From Streptomyces sp. ISL-100 (GTDB taxonomy: Bacteria > Actinomycetota > Actinomycetes > Streptomycetales > Streptomycetaceae), in contig NZ_JAGGOK010000012.1 in assembly GCF_018614615.1 (NCBI RefSeq), forward strand, positions 157,056 through 221,055: DNA of 64,000 bases, read 5' to 3'. This document shows positions 52,326 to 61,470 of this stretch, one piece after another; within the stretch, counting starts at the first letter, position 1; every line of letters starts with the position of its first letter. The notes below the pieces were generated by a model. That model was not told the origin of the DNA. It saw only the letters and a list, made by a program, of their open reading frames with translations, and searched no databases. Both the position numbers and the translations under genes were made by a program.

Positions 52326-52427
52326 TACGTCCGGCGGGGCGGGTTTCCCCAGGTGGGCCCTGAATGTCAGTGGCGTCCGGTAACTTCCGAAGTGCTGGTG
52401 CCAAAGGCGGCGAGTGGGGTGGACCCG

Positions 52428-53414
52428 ATGAGTGATGTCGTGACGACGCAGGACCTGGATTCCCGGCTGGAGAAGCACCGGACCGAGCTGACCGGGTACT
52501 GCTACCGGATGCTGGGATCCGCCTTCGAGGCGGACGACGCCGTGCAGGACACGATGGTCCGGGCCTGGCGGAATTTCGACAAGTTCGAGGGTCGGTCGTC
52601 GCTGCGTTCGTGGCTGTACCGCATCGCGACGAACGTCTGCCTCGACATGCTCAACGCGGGCAATCGCAGGGCCCGCCCGATGGATCTGACGGCCGCGACG
52701 CCGGTGGCGCAGGCCGCTCTCAACTCCCGCCCCGAGGTCACCTGGCTGGAGCCGGTGCCGGACGGGCGGGTGCTGCCTTCGGTGGCCGACCCGGCGGAGA
52801 CCGCCGTGGCGCGGGAGAGCGTGCGGCTGGCGTTCGTCGCCGCGCTCCAGCACCTGCCGCCGAAGCAGCGGGCGGTGCTCATCCTGCGCGAGGTGCTGGC
52901 CTGGAAGGCGAGCGAGGTCGCGGAGCTGCTGGAGACCACCGTCGCCTCGGTGAACAGCGCGCTCCAGCGGGCCCGCGCGACGATCGCCGAGCACGGCTCG
53001 CAGGAGACGGACACCGCGAATCCGCTGGACGAGGAGCAGCAGAAGCTGCTGGAGCGGTACGTCGCGGCCTTCGAGGGGTACGACATGACCGCCCTCACGG
53101 CGCTGCTCCATGAGGACGCCACGCTGTCCATGCCGCCGTACGACCTGTGGCTGCGGGGACACGACGACGTCGTCGGCTGGATGCTGGGCGTCGGCGAGGT
53201 CTGCCGGGGCTCGAAGCTGGTCCCGGTCGTGGCCAACGGCACGCCGGCCTTCGCCCACTACCACCCGAGCCAGTCGGGCGACGGCAGCTTCGAGCCGTGG
53301 GCGCTCACGGTCATCGAGATCGTGGAGGGCAAGGTCAGCGGGATCACGTCCTTCCTGGACACGAAGCGCTGGTTCCCGCTCTTCGATCTGCCGCCGCGCC
53401 TCGAAAAGGAGTAG
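52428..53414 (+). CDS. Sigma factor with SnoaL-like C-terminal domain (SigJ/SigG type)
   Basis: A 328-residue extracytoplasmic-type sigma factor. Region 2 ([55 protein letters not shown]) and region 4 ([44 protein letters not shown]) are followed by a SnoaL-like domain ([40 protein letters not shown]). The extra domain replaces an anti-sigma factor in this group as a built-in regulator. ATG 52428 follows a GGGGTGG site. No anti-sigma gene adjoins. The 189 bp that follow (53415-53603) are less GC-rich and hold nothing I can name. Confidence 0.9.
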   Translation: MSDVVTTQDLDSRLEKHRTELTGYCYRMLGSAFEADDAVQDTMVRAWRNFDKFEGRSSLRSWLYRIATNVCLDMLNAGNRRARPMDLTAATPVAQAALNSRPEVTWLEPVPDGRVLPSVADPAETAVARESVRLAFVAALQHLPPKQRAVLILREVLAWKASEVAELLETTVASVNSALQRARATIAEHGSQETDTANPLDEEQQKLLERYVAAFEGYDMTALTALLHEDATLSMPPYDLWLRGHDDVVGWMLGVGEVCRGSKLVPVVANGTPAFAHYHPSQSGDGSFEPWALTVIEIVEGKVSGITSFLDTKRWFPLFDLPPRLEKE

Positions 53415-53603
53415 GAGCGGGAAGTGCGTATTCGGGGCCAAGGGAGAAATCACTTCGGACCACCCGCATTCCGAAGATTTACCTTTCGATCCGTTACTGC
53501 CCTCCTATTGCCGCGTTGAAGGAAGGTAAAGGCCGCAAGACCTGCGGTCGACCTGCGCGAACCCATTCCCTTCAGGTATGGGGAGGCCGCGGTTGTGCCG
53601 GTG

Positions 53604-54467
53604 CTAGGTGTAGCGGTAGATGCGGCTGTGGTCGAGGAGTTGCGCGGGCGGCACGTTCCATGGAGGCATCGGTTCGTCGAGGCTGAAGACCCGTCCGCGC
53701 TGCGGATCGGACCCGGTCAGCTTCTCGCGCGGCAGATAGCCGGAGCTGGGGTGCGCCTGCTGCCAGCGGTCCCAGAGCAGGTCCATGAAGGCGTGGTGGA
53801 GCCAGAAGACCGGGTCGTTGGGCGAGGCGGCGCCCAGCATCACACCGCCGACCCAGCGGTGGACCCGGTTGTGGTTGAACGCCGTGGCGGTGCCGCCGGG
53901 CCGCCCCCATCCCTCGATCTTGTTACGGAAGCCCTTGGTCGCGGTGGAGTTCCACGGCGCGGCGTCGTAGAGCGGGTCGCTCAGCGCCTTCGCCACATCC
54001 TGCCTGGTGGGCAGCGAGACGGGGGCGGAGGGCCGGCCGAAATTGCGGGTGAGGTAGGCGCCGTCGCTGACCGATGCGCGAATTTCCCAGTTTCCGGTGG
54101 CGTGGGCGAACGGTCCCGTCATCACCTTCTGGTCGCCGGCCCGGCCGTTGCCCCCGAGGAAATCCTCCGCCCACAGCGACGCGGCGGGAGTGTTGTCCTT
54201 CGTCCAGTCCCAGTACGGAACCGACACCCCCGGATCAACGGCCTGCAAGGCGCGTTCGAACTCCAGGAGGAAGCGGCGGTGCCACGGGAAGAAGGAGGGG
54301 GTCATATGGCCGACACGTGGCCCGGGCTCGTCGTCGGTGACGTAGTACTGGCCGTGCAGGGTCACGAACTCGTCGTACCGCCCCGAGCGCTTCAGCTCCA
54401 GGAGCGCACCGACCAGACGATTCTTCTCCGTACGGGTGAGATCGCGCTGGTTCTTCCGGGTGTACAC
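53604..54467 (-). CDS. melC2: Tyrosinase
   Basis: A 287-residue type-3 copper monooxygenase that oxidises tyrosine to dopaquinone for melanin. Copper A histidines are H38 (TLHGQYY), H54 and H63 (GHMTPSFFPWHRR). Copper B histidines lie in FNHNRVHRW and WLHHAFMD. There is no signal peptide; export is expected to be by the MelC1 partner. GTG 54467. It follows melC1 by 20 bp, as in the melanin operon of other Streptomyces. The C-terminus NVPPAQLLDHSRIYRYT is typical. Confidence 0.95.
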   Translation of the reverse strand: MYTRKNQRDLTRTEKNRLVGALLELKRSGRYDEFVTLHGQYYVTDDEPGPRVGHMTPSFFPWHRRFLLEFERALQAVDPGVSVPYWDWTKDNTPAASLWAEDFLGGNGRAGDQKVMTGPFAHATGNWEIRASVSDGAYLTRNFGRPSAPVSLPTRQDVAKALSDPLYDAAPWNSTATKGFRNKIEGWGRPGGTATAFNHNRVHRWVGGVMLGAASPNDPVFWLHHAFMDLLWDRWQQAHPSSGYLPREKLTGSDPQRGRVFSLDEPMPPWNVPPAQLLDHSRIYRYT

Positions 54468-54487
54468 CGCTGTTGGCCCTCCCCTGT

Positions 54488-54952
54488 TCAGAGGCTGTGC
54501 ACGGGGGACGCCGACAGCTGGGCGTCACCCAGCTCGTCCACCGCCGCACGTGCCGCGTCGAGCAGTGTGGGGAACGACTCATAGTGGTTCACCAGGCTCA
54601 GGTAGCTGCCGTCGGCGCGCCGCATGACGTGCAGCGGCCGGCCGTCGATGCGTACCTCGGCGTCCCGTACGGCGGCGACGGTCATGGCGTCACCGACGGC
54701 GCGTACGCGGCCGGCTGCCCCCGCGGGCAGCGTGACCCTGGCGGTCCCCTGGATGTGCCGGCCGCGGTACGTCTCGGCGAATCGCTCCAGCGCCGGTCCT
54801 GCCGCGCCTCCCGGCCTCTTGGTGAGGATCGGGGCGAGCGCCCCCGCGGTGCCCGCGATCACGCCCATCGCGAAGACGCCGCGCAGCAGAATGCGGCGGG
54901 TCAGGGAATCCCCTCGCAAGGTCGCTGCGCTTCCGCGCGTGATCAGGCCCAT
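54488..54952 (-). CDS. melC1: Tyrosinase cofactor (copper chaperone, MelC1)
   Basis: A 154-residue protein. It has a twin-arginine signal (LTRRILLRGVFAMGVIAGTAGALAP at about 17-41). The caddie domain follows with FAETYRGRHIQGTA and the conserved IDGRPLHVMRRADGSYLSLVNHYESFPTLLDAARAAVDEL. MelC1 binds apo-tyrosinase, loads copper and carries it out through the Tat pathway. ATG 54952 is chosen as the start nearest to the signal peptide; longer frames upstream are arginine shadow. It forms an operon with melC2. Confidence 0.93.
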   Translation of the reverse strand: MGLITRGSAATLRGDSLTRRILLRGVFAMGVIAGTAGALAPILTKRPGGAAGPALERFAETYRGRHIQGTARVTLPAGAAGRVRAVGDAMTVAAVRDAEVRIDGRPLHVMRRADGSYLSLVNHYESFPTLLDAARAAVDELGDAQLSASPVHSL

Positions 54953-55094
54953 GCCGAATACCCCTTGTCCCTCGCCTTGGTCCACTCTTTCGATGTGCCC
55001 ATGCCTCGGTGTTGACAACGACCCCGCGGCGAAACAGTTCTCGCTGGCGGGCGGCCGGCGCCTGTGAGGGACGCCGGCCACCGGACGCGCGGCC

Positions 55095-55601
55095 TCAGCC
55101 CATGATCAGTACGGCGGCAGGCGTGCCCCGCAGCATCGGCGGGGCCACCCCGAGCTCGGGCAGTACCGGCTCGGGCAGCCCCGAGAGGTGCTCGCCGGGC
55201 GCCGACAGCGGCGCGCCCACAGTGGCGCCCGGCGCCTTCAGCATCAGCTCAGAGGCTTCGGAAACGGCGCGCAGCGCGCCCAGGTTGCCCTCCCCCAGCG
55301 GGTCCTTTACGGGGAGCCCGACCTCCGTCTCCGGCAGCTCGGCCGTGAACGGCACCGCGGGCAGCGTCTTCTCCGGCAGGAGCCGGCCGGTGACGTAACG
55401 CGGCCCGTCGGGTACGCCGGGCACGGGCACCGGCACTCCGGTGCGCAGCTCGGGGGCCTCGACCGGCAGGACCCGCTCCAGGCGCTCCAGCGGCAGGTCG
55501 ACCGGCGCCGACGTGCCGGCGGCGGCGGGAGAAGCCGCCGCCGCGGTCGCCATGCAAGCCATGAATGCCGCCGTGACAGAGCCTCGGGTGGTCAACTTCA
55601 T
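55095..55601 (-). CDS. Secreted protein, Pro/Leu/Glu-rich
   Basis: A 168-residue exported protein. Signal peptide: MKLTTRGSVTAAFMACMATA, with cleavage likely after AAAG near residue 29. The mature part has repeated short motifs built on LP and PV (VDLPLERLERVLPVEAPEL, GVPVPVPGVPDG, LLPEKTLPAVPF) and no cysteines. It may be a structural or adhesive surface protein. It resembles in style the proteins encoded at 40610 and 46704. Divergent from the P450 gene. Function unknown. Confidence 0.72.
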   Translation of the reverse strand: MKLTTRGSVTAAFMACMATAAAASPAAAGTSAPVDLPLERLERVLPVEAPELRTGVPVPVPGVPDGPRYVTGRLLPEKTLPAVPFTAELPETEVGLPVKDPLGEGNLGALRAVSEASELMLKAPGATVGAPLSAPGEHLSGLPEPVLPELGVAPPMLRGTPAAVLIMG

Positions 55602-55743
55602 TGATACGTACGTCCCCTCTGATTCGCAGACACGCGGTTGCTCTGCAAGAACGAGCCAAACGCCCGAACCAGTGCATAGTTCCCCCGTCCGCAGCAACCG
55701 ACTCGGGCCAGAACAGCCGCCCGAGCTCACGAAGGGTGTGGGT

Positions 55744-57015
55744 ATGAACATCCCGACGCAGGCGTCCACGCAGCACATGCTGCGGGCGCACAACGCCGAT
55801 CTCGCCGATCCGTTGTTCTGGCAACTGCCGCGCTCCGAACGACTGAAGGCCTTCGCGCTGCTGCGCGGGCTCGACGCCCCGGTGCGTTTCGGGGAGAGTC
55901 CGGGCAACGGTTTCTATGCGCTGGTGAAGCACGCGGACGTGATGGAGGCAAGCCGGCAGCCGCGGCAGTTCGCGAGCGCTCCTGGCGTCACCACTCCGGA
56001 GCCGGCCGCCTGGGCGAAGGCCGTCTTCGGGAACTCCATGGTCAACATGGACGGCTCCGAGCACGCCACGATGCGCAAAATCGTCTCCCGCGCCTTCACG
56101 CCGCGTCTGCTCGCCGCCGCGGAGGAGGACATCCGCGCCGTCGCCAGACGTGTGGTGGACGAGATGATCGACCGGCGGCCGCACGACTTCGTCACGTCGG
56201 TGGCTTCCCGTATGCCGTTCGAGGTCATCTGCAACCTGATGGGCATCCCGGAACGCTACCGCCCGGAGATCGCCGACCGGGTGAACCACGCGTCCGAGAA
56301 TGTCGGCGTGAAGCGTGGCCTGCGGGCCAGGCTGCGGGTGCCGGGGCGCGGTCTGCGGGCCCTGGCCCATATGCAGCTCGTCATGGCGAAGCTCGCCCGT
56401 GAGCGCCGCCGCCGGCCCACGGACGACCTGATCTCGGCGCTGGTACGCGCAGACGTCGACGGGGCCGGCCAGTCGCTCTCCTCCCGTCAGCTCGGCGCCT
56501 TCTTCTCCCTGCTGCTTGTCGCCGGGGTGGAAACCACCCGTAACGCGATCGCCCACGGGCTGGCGCTGCTGACCGAACACCCCGAGCAGCGCGACCTGTT
56601 GGTGTCCGACTTCGACCGGTACGCCGACGGGGCGGTGGACGAGATCGTCCGCCACTCGACGCCGATCATCCAGTTCCGCCGGACGGTCGTTGCTGAATGT
56701 GCCCTGGGTGGACGGGAATTCCACCCAGGCGAGAAGGTGGTGCTCTTCTACGCTTCGGCCAATCGCGACGAAGCGGTGTTCACACATCCCGATGTCTTCG
56801 ACATCACACGCGACCCGAATCCGCATCTGGGATACGGCGGCGGCGGGCCACATTACTGCCTGGGGTCACATCTGGCCCGGCAGGAGATGAAGGCCCTGTT
56901 CCACGAGTTGCTCACCCGGCCGCGGGATCTGCGGGCGGTGGGAATGCCGGAACTCGTCGACTCGAATTTCGACAACCGGGTCCGCGCCCTGCGTTTCGCC
57001 TTCGACCTGTCCTGA
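55744..57015 (+). CDS. Cytochrome P450
   Basis: A 423-residue bacterial class I P450. The I-helix oxygen-binding motif is LLVAGVETTRNAIAHG, the K-helix ExxR is EIVR, the meander ends FDITRDPNPHLGYG, and the heme loop is YGGGGPHYCLGSHLAR with Cys about 372. The start DPLFWQLPRSERLKAFALLR fits the CYP125/CYP142-like sterol-oxidising clade or its relatives. ATG 55744. No ferredoxin or reductase gene adjoins. It is followed after 139 bp by the GH26-like gene, which probably has its own promoter. Substrate unknown. Confidence 0.93.
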   Translation: MNIPTQASTQHMLRAHNADLADPLFWQLPRSERLKAFALLRGLDAPVRFGESPGNGFYALVKHADVMEASRQPRQFASAPGVTTPEPAAWAKAVFGNSMVNMDGSEHATMRKIVSRAFTPRLLAAAEEDIRAVARRVVDEMIDRRPHDFVTSVASRMPFEVICNLMGIPERYRPEIADRVNHASENVGVKRGLRARLRVPGRGLRALAHMQLVMAKLARERRRRPTDDLISALVRADVDGAGQSLSSRQLGAFFSLLLVAGVETTRNAIAHGLALLTEHPEQRDLLVSDFDRYADGAVDEIVRHSTPIIQFRRTVVAECALGGREFHPGEKVVLFYASANRDEAVFTHPDVFDITRDPNPHLGYGGGGPHYCLGSHLARQEMKALFHELLTRPRDLRAVGMPELVDSNFDNRVRALRFAFDLS

Positions 57016-57154
57016 GGAATTTCACCCGAGTGGCCGACTTCGAGGGAATCCGTATCGCCAATGGCCTACTGACCGGCATGCAAACAGCCCATTAGTAAAA
57101 CTTTCTGCCTACTGTCGGACGCGTCGGTAAGAACGACCGATCGTAGGAGGAGTC

Positions 57155-58426
57155 ATGTCCAAGAGGCGCCGTCTCACCGGCACCTGCATCGGGACGGTTG
57201 CCATAGGTCTCGTCGTTGCCGGTGGCGTTCTCGGAGGAAAGGCGGCTGAAGCAGCGCCGCCCACCGAAAGCACCTCTGAGAATCCGGAGAATCCCCCGCC
57301 CGCCATTGGTGCGTATCTGGACTACGGGCCGGACGGCGTGACACGGATGGCTGAACTGTCCCAGTGGCTGGGCGGTGCGGAACTCTCGGTCGGGCACACC
57401 TACCTGCCGGGCGATGTCTGGGAGAACATCGAAGGCCGCCCCGGCTTCCTGCGCTCCTGGGCGGACTGGCGGCGCGGTGCGGACGACCGCATATTCGTCC
57501 TCAACGTGCCCATGCTGGAGCGGAACGAGGAGCGCCCCTCCGACGACGAGGTCCGCGAGCTCCTTCAGGAGGGCGCCGGGGGCGGCTTCGACCACCACTA
57601 CCAGAAGCTGGCCACACGCCTGGTGGAACTGGGCGTACCGGACACGGTGATCGTCCTCGGCTGGGAGATGAACGGCACGACGTACGCGCATCGCTGCGGA
57701 CCGGACCCCGAGGCCTGGAAGACGTACTGGAATCGGATCGTCGCGGCCATGCGGTCCGTTCCGGGCCAGAAGTTCCGCTTCGACTTCGCCCCGAACCGCG
57801 GCCTCGACGCGATCCCGTGGACCGAGTGCTATCCGGGCGACGATGTCGTGGACATCATCGGCATGGACGCGTACGACCAGCCTCCCGGCGACACCTTCGA
57901 CCAGCAGGTGTCGGATCCGTACGGGCTGCAGAAGCAGGTCGACTTCGCCGCCGAGCACAAGAAGGCGATCTCCTATCCGGAGTGGGGACTCTTCCGCAAC
58001 GGCGACAATCCGGAGTACATGAGGCGGATGCTCGACTGGATGGACGAGCACAAACCGCTGTACCAGACCATCACCGACTACTGCCCGCACGGCGTCTGGC
58101 AGTGCGCCGAGAACCCGCAGTCGTCGGAAGTCTTCCGCTCGAAGCTGTTCGGGTGGCAGCCGCCCGTGAGGCAGCCTGACACCGAGACGCCCGGCACGCC
58201 AACGCCCGCGCCCACCCCGCCCCAGGCCCCCACTCCGCCCCTGCCGAAGCCCGCGGAGACCAAGCCGGTCAGGCCCACGCCGACCGACCCTCCGGGAAAG
58301 CCGGACTCCGACAAGGAATGGTGCGTGCCCATCGAAATGGGCGAATGGATCAACCGGTGGGTGCAGGACTTCACGGTCTGTGTGAAGCCCGGGACCCCGG
58401 AGCACTGGAAGCACCGGAACCCCTGA
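57155..58426 (+). CDS. Secreted GH26-like glycoside hydrolase
   Basis: A 423-residue secreted protein. Signal peptide 1-33 (KRRRLTGTCIGTVAIGLVVAGGVLG, ending AEA). The (beta/alpha)8 domain runs to about 330. The probable acid/base is E171 in LGWEMNGTTYAHR and the nucleophile E276 in ISYPEWGLF, spaced as in GH26 beta-mannanase-type enzymes. A Pro/Thr linker (about 340-385) leads to a short tail with two Cys. ATG 57155 follows GTAGGAGGAG. It overlaps the 3' end of the convergent GNAT gene by 56 bp. It may trim or degrade the polysaccharide made by the neighbouring operon. Confidence 0.85.
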   Translation: MSKRRRLTGTCIGTVAIGLVVAGGVLGGKAAEAAPPTESTSENPENPPPAIGAYLDYGPDGVTRMAELSQWLGGAELSVGHTYLPGDVWENIEGRPGFLRSWADWRRGADDRIFVLNVPMLERNEERPSDDEVRELLQEGAGGGFDHHYQKLATRLVELGVPDTVIVLGWEMNGTTYAHRCGPDPEAWKTYWNRIVAAMRSVPGQKFRFDFAPNRGLDAIPWTECYPGDDVVDIIGMDAYDQPPGDTFDQQVSDPYGLQKQVDFAAEHKKAISYPEWGLFRNGDNPEYMRRMLDWMDEHKPLYQTITDYCPHGVWQCAENPQSSEVFRSKLFGWQPPVRQPDTETPGTPTPAPTPPQAPTPPLPKPAETKPVRPTPTDPPGKPDSDKEWCVPIEMGEWINRWVQDFTVCVKPGTPEHWKHRNP

Positions 58427-59573
58427 CGGCCCCGTCCGCCCGCCAGCTGTTCACCCGGTCACGCCAGTCACGCGCCGCCGGAAAACGTGTGGTCACGGTC
58501 TCGGCGGCCCGGTCCCGCATGGTCACCTGCGACTCACGCACGCGCAGCAGGGGTTCCAGGGCGGGCCGGGCCAGCAGCAGCCGCTGGTTGGTGACCGTCG
58601 TCGGCCGCCAGTGGTTCTTGTACGGTTCCGACCCGCGCAGCAGGCTCAGCACGCCGCGGCCCGAGGCCAGGTGCGCCTCGTGGCGCAGCAGCATCGTCGT
58701 CACGTCCACCTTCTTGTCCCGGAGTGCCGGATCGGCGCCGTACAGGTAGCCGCCGGACAGGAGGCCCGACTGGAGCGTCATGCTCACCGCCACCACCTCG
58801 CCGTCCAGCCGGAACTCCGTGACCGCCGCGTCACCGTCCCGCAGCATCCGCCGCGAGGCGCGCACCAGATGCTCGGCGAATCGCGGTCTGAGGTGTTCCA
58901 CGTTGACGCCGCGGCCCCGCCACTGGAGTTCGTGCAGGTGAAGGAGGCGGCCGATGGCTCCAGGTACGTCGGGCTCGGGTACCTCGCGCTCCTCGATCTT
59001 CAGCGCGTCGATCTTGCGCAGCTTTGCCCGTACGCGCTGGGCCCGGCTGGTCTGCATCCGCTTGAGGAGGTCGTCGATCGGCTCGGCGGGCAGCTCCATG
59101 CACGTCGAGTCCGTGAGGTGGGCCCGGGCGCCGGTCCATCGCTCGTACAGCAGCTCGGCCGCCGCCCCGGGGCGTACCTCCCGGAGGTCGATCACGGCCT
59201 GGCGGGCCGCGCGGTCGAGTCCGCGTTCCAGTGCGGTGATGGCGTTCTTTGTCTCGTTGTCGTCGACGAGTACGTCGGAGAAGTCCGAGATCGCGCCGCC
59301 GATGGGGACGAGCAGCGGCATCGGGCGGTGCACGAGCATCAGCGGCGCCGCGCCGATCAGCCGGCCGTCGCGGCGGGCCAGTACGACGCGGAGCCGGCCG
59401 TTCGTGCCGTACGAGAGCCACCACGAATGGAGCCAGGCGTGGCTCTGGAACGGCGTGGCGGCGGCGCAGCGGCGGTGGAGCCCGTCCCACGCCTGCTGGA
59501 GCGCGGCGAACCGGGCGGGGTCGCGGCACAGCGTGACGGTGAGGCCCCTGTCCCGCTGGTCGCCGGGCGCCAT
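58371..59573 (-). CDS. GNAT/FemAB-like acyltransferase (BcsL/CelD type)
   Basis: A 400-residue protein of the Acetyltransf_6 group found in exopolysaccharide clusters. The N-terminal part has ALQQAWDGLHRRCAAATPFQSHAWLHSWW, which is the usual beginning of this family. The C-terminal half has a GNAT fold with GEVVAVSMTLQSGLLSGGYLYGADP and VLSLLRGSEPYKNHW. It may transfer an acyl or aminoacyl group to the polymer or precursor. ATG 59573 overlaps the stop codon of the Wzz-like gene (TGATG), so it is translationally coupled. Last gene of the minus-strand operon. Confidence 0.85.
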   Translation of the reverse strand: MAPGDQRDRGLTVTLCRDPARFAALQQAWDGLHRRCAAATPFQSHAWLHSWWLSYGTNGRLRVVLARRDGRLIGAAPLMLVHRPMPLLVPIGGAISDFSDVLVDDNETKNAITALERGLDRAARQAVIDLREVRPGAAAELLYERWTGARAHLTDSTCMELPAEPIDDLLKRMQTSRAQRVRAKLRKIDALKIEEREVPEPDVPGAIGRLLHLHELQWRGRGVNVEHLRPRFAEHLVRASRRMLRDGDAAVTEFRLDGEVVAVSMTLQSGLLSGGYLYGADPALRDKKVDVTTMLLRHEAHLASGRGVLSLLRGSEPYKNHWRPTTVTNQRLLLARPALEPLLRVRESQVTMRDRAAETVTTRFPAARDWRDRVNSWRADGAVRGSGASSAPGSRASHRP

Positions 59574-60292
59574 CACACCAGCTCCCGCTCGGCGTTGGCG
59601 TTGGCGTTGGCGTTGGCGTTGGCGTTGGCCGTGGAGGGTGCGGGCACCGATGCCGTCCTGCGGGGGCGCCTGGGCCGTACGAGGAGCGCCAGTCCGCCGA
59701 TCAGGCCGCCGGTGCTCCCGCCGACGGCCGCGCTGAGCGGGACCGAGGGGGAGACCGGCTCGGCCGGCGCGATCGCCCGGGAGAAGACGAGCAGCTTCAC
59801 GCCGGTGTTCTTGGAGATGTGGTTGCTGCTGACCAGGACGGCTTCGGCCACGGCGTTGGCGATGTCCGCCGCCGCCGCCGGCTTGGCGGCGGTGCCGGTG
59901 ATCGCGATCATCGGCGAGTCGGGGGAGGTCTGGGTACTGACCTGTGTACGCAGGGCCTTCGGCGGCACTCCGGCGGCCACGCGCGCGTACGCGAGGGTGG
60001 AGTCGCTGGTGGTGATCCGGCCGTACGCCTGGGCGTAGCCGAGGGCCGCGTTGGGCTCGGTGCCCTTGGCGGGGACGGCTACCGCATAGCTGGTGGCGGC
60101 GTACTGCGGGGTCTTGAGGACGCCGTACGACACTCCGCACATCGTGCCGAGGAGGGCGCAGACGGGGACGGGCCACCAGACGGGGAGGGAGCGCGCTTTG
60201 ATTTGTTGTCCGGTCTTCGTGAGGAGCCGGCTGATCCGTCCGGGGGCGGCGGGCTGCGGCTGCTGCTGCGGCTGGTCGGGCGACTCGGTCAT
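59573..60292 (-). CDS. Wzz-like polysaccharide chain-length/export protein
   Basis: A 239-residue membrane protein with the two-helix layout of polysaccharide co-polymerases: helix 1 at about 38-60 (VWWPVPVCALLGTMCGVSYGVL), an external domain with YAATSYAVAV and SPMIAITGTAAKPAAAADIANAVAEAV, and helix 2 near 180-203 in a Pro/Ser/Gly context (PVSPSVPLSAAVGGSTGGLIGGLALL). There is no kinase domain. The C-terminus contains six NA dipeptides encoded by a GGCGTT hexamer repeat. Start and stop overlap those of its neighbours by a few bases. Confidence 0.85.
   Translation of the reverse strand: MTESPDQPQQQPQPAAPGRISRLLTKTGQQIKARSLPVWWPVPVCALLGTMCGVSYGVLKTPQYAATSYAVAVPAKGTEPNAALGYAQAYGRITTSDSTLAYARVAAGVPPKALRTQVSTQTSPDSPMIAITGTAAKPAAAADIANAVAEAVLVSSNHISKNTGVKLLVFSRAIAPAEPVSPSVPLSAAVGGSTGGLIGGLALLVRPRRPRRTASVPAPSTANANANANANANAERELV
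59591..59626. repeat. 6-bp coding repeat, six copies
   Basis: GGCGTT occurs six times in tandem without error (Asn-Ala on the minus strand), in the cytoplasmic tail of the Wzz-like protein. Changes in copy number would not shift the frame. Confidence 0.95.
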
Positions 60293-61470
60293 TGGTGTGT
60301 TTCTCTCCTGGTCGAGGGAGTTGAGGGGGCGGAGGAAGCGGAGGTGAGGGCGTGTTCGTATACGTCCATGAGGCGTGCGCTGCTGCGCGTGATGTCGTAG
60401 TGGCCGACGGCCGGCGGCGGAACCAGGCGCCGTGCACCGCCCTCCAGCTGCCGGCGCAGAGCCGCCGTCAGCTCGCCGACGTCGCCGCTGATGCGCCGGG
60501 CGCCGGGTGCGTGGCCCGGGGGCAGGTCGTCGATGGCGGGGCAGGCCCGGTGGAGTACGGGCAGGCCTGCGGCCAGGGCCTCCACCACGGCCAGGCCGAA
60601 GGCCTCCTCGCGCGACGTCGAGACGAAGACGTCGACTGCGCAGAGCATCGCGGGGACTCGAACGCCGGGCGTACGGCTGCGGGTCTTCGCGACGCCGCCG
60701 GTGTCGCCGGAGCAGTCGCCCAGGAAGCGGATGCGGTCCGTGGCTCCCAGGCGCGCGGTCAGCGTGCGCAGTGCGCCTGTCTCGGGGCCGTCACCGGCCA
60801 GCAGGAGCCACGCGCCGGGCAGGGCCGCGACCGCACGGACCAGCACGTCGAACCGCTTGCCGGGGACGAACCTGCCCACCCCGCCCACGACGAACGCGTC
60901 TGCGGGGACGCCCAGTTGCGCGCGGGTGGCGAGGCGGCGCGCGGCGTCGAAGCGGAAGTGTGCGGCTTCGATGCCGTTGGGCACTACGTGGATGCGCGCG
61001 GCCGGTACGCCCCAGTCGCGCAGGCGCCCGGCGACGGTGGCGGAGACGGCTACGGTGGCGGAGCCCAGGCGTTCGGTGCCGAGGTACAGCGCGCGGGCGC
61101 CGCGCGTGAGCGGGCGGCCCTCGATCTCCGTCTGCCCGAGGGAGTGTTCCGTGGCGACCGTGGCCTTGACCCGGGCCAGCCGTGCGGCGATCCGCCCGTA
61201 GACGCAGGCGCGGTACAGGTGCGTGTGGACCAGGTCGTACTTCCCGCGTCGGATCAGGTTCGTCAGCGCGGGCAGGGCCTTGAGGTCCCGGTTGCCCTTT
61301 ATCCCCAGGTGGGCGACCCGGACGCCGTCGGCGCGCAGCCCGTCGGCCACCGGGCCCGGGTTCGTCAGCGTAACGACGTCGCAGGGTACGGGCAGGTGCC
61401 GTAGCAGCAGGCGCAGTTGCTGTTCGGCGCCTCCGGTGCCCAGTCCGGTGATGATGTGCAGTGCCTTCAT
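60289..61470 (-). CDS. GT4-family glycosyltransferase
   Basis: A 393-residue GT-B enzyme. The N-terminal TGLGTGGAEQQLRLLLRHLP is the usual acceptor-domain start of GT4 proteins. VVPNGIEAAHF, GGVGRFVPGKRFDVLVRAV and the donor-binding STSREEAFGLAVVEALAAGLPVL (E-x7-E motif) are all clear. It transfers a sugar from a nucleotide donor to a lipid-linked precursor in the cytoplasm. ATG 61470 and its TGA both overlap neighbours by 4 bp (ATGA), so the operon is tightly coupled. Confidence 0.93.
   Translation of the reverse strand: MKALHIITGLGTGGAEQQLRLLLRHLPVPCDVVTLTNPGPVADGLRADGVRVAHLGIKGNRDLKALPALTNLIRRGKYDLVHTHLYRACVYGRIAARLARVKATVATEHSLGQTEIEGRPLTRGARALYLGTERLGSATVAVSATVAGRLRDWGVPAARIHVVPNGIEAAHFRFDAARRLATRAQLGVPADAFVVGGVGRFVPGKRFDVLVRAVAALPGAWLLLAGDGPETGALRTLTARLGATDRIRFLGDCSGDTGGVAKTRSRTPGVRVPAMLCAVDVFVSTSREEAFGLAVVEALAAGLPVLHRACPAIDDLPPGHAPGARRISGDVGELTAALRRQLEGGARRLVPPPAVGHYDITRSSARLMDVYEHALTSASSAPSTPSTRRETHQ

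Noticed and set aside
50952..53453. 833-residue open frame on the minus strand
   Set aside because: Opposite to the MFS and sigma factor genes, extremely rich in Arg, Gln and His, without any domain; a GC shadow.
55744..58426. P450 and secreted hydrolase as part of a natural-product gene cluster
   Set aside because: No synthase, tailoring or export genes adjoin; melC and the polysaccharide operon flank it instead.
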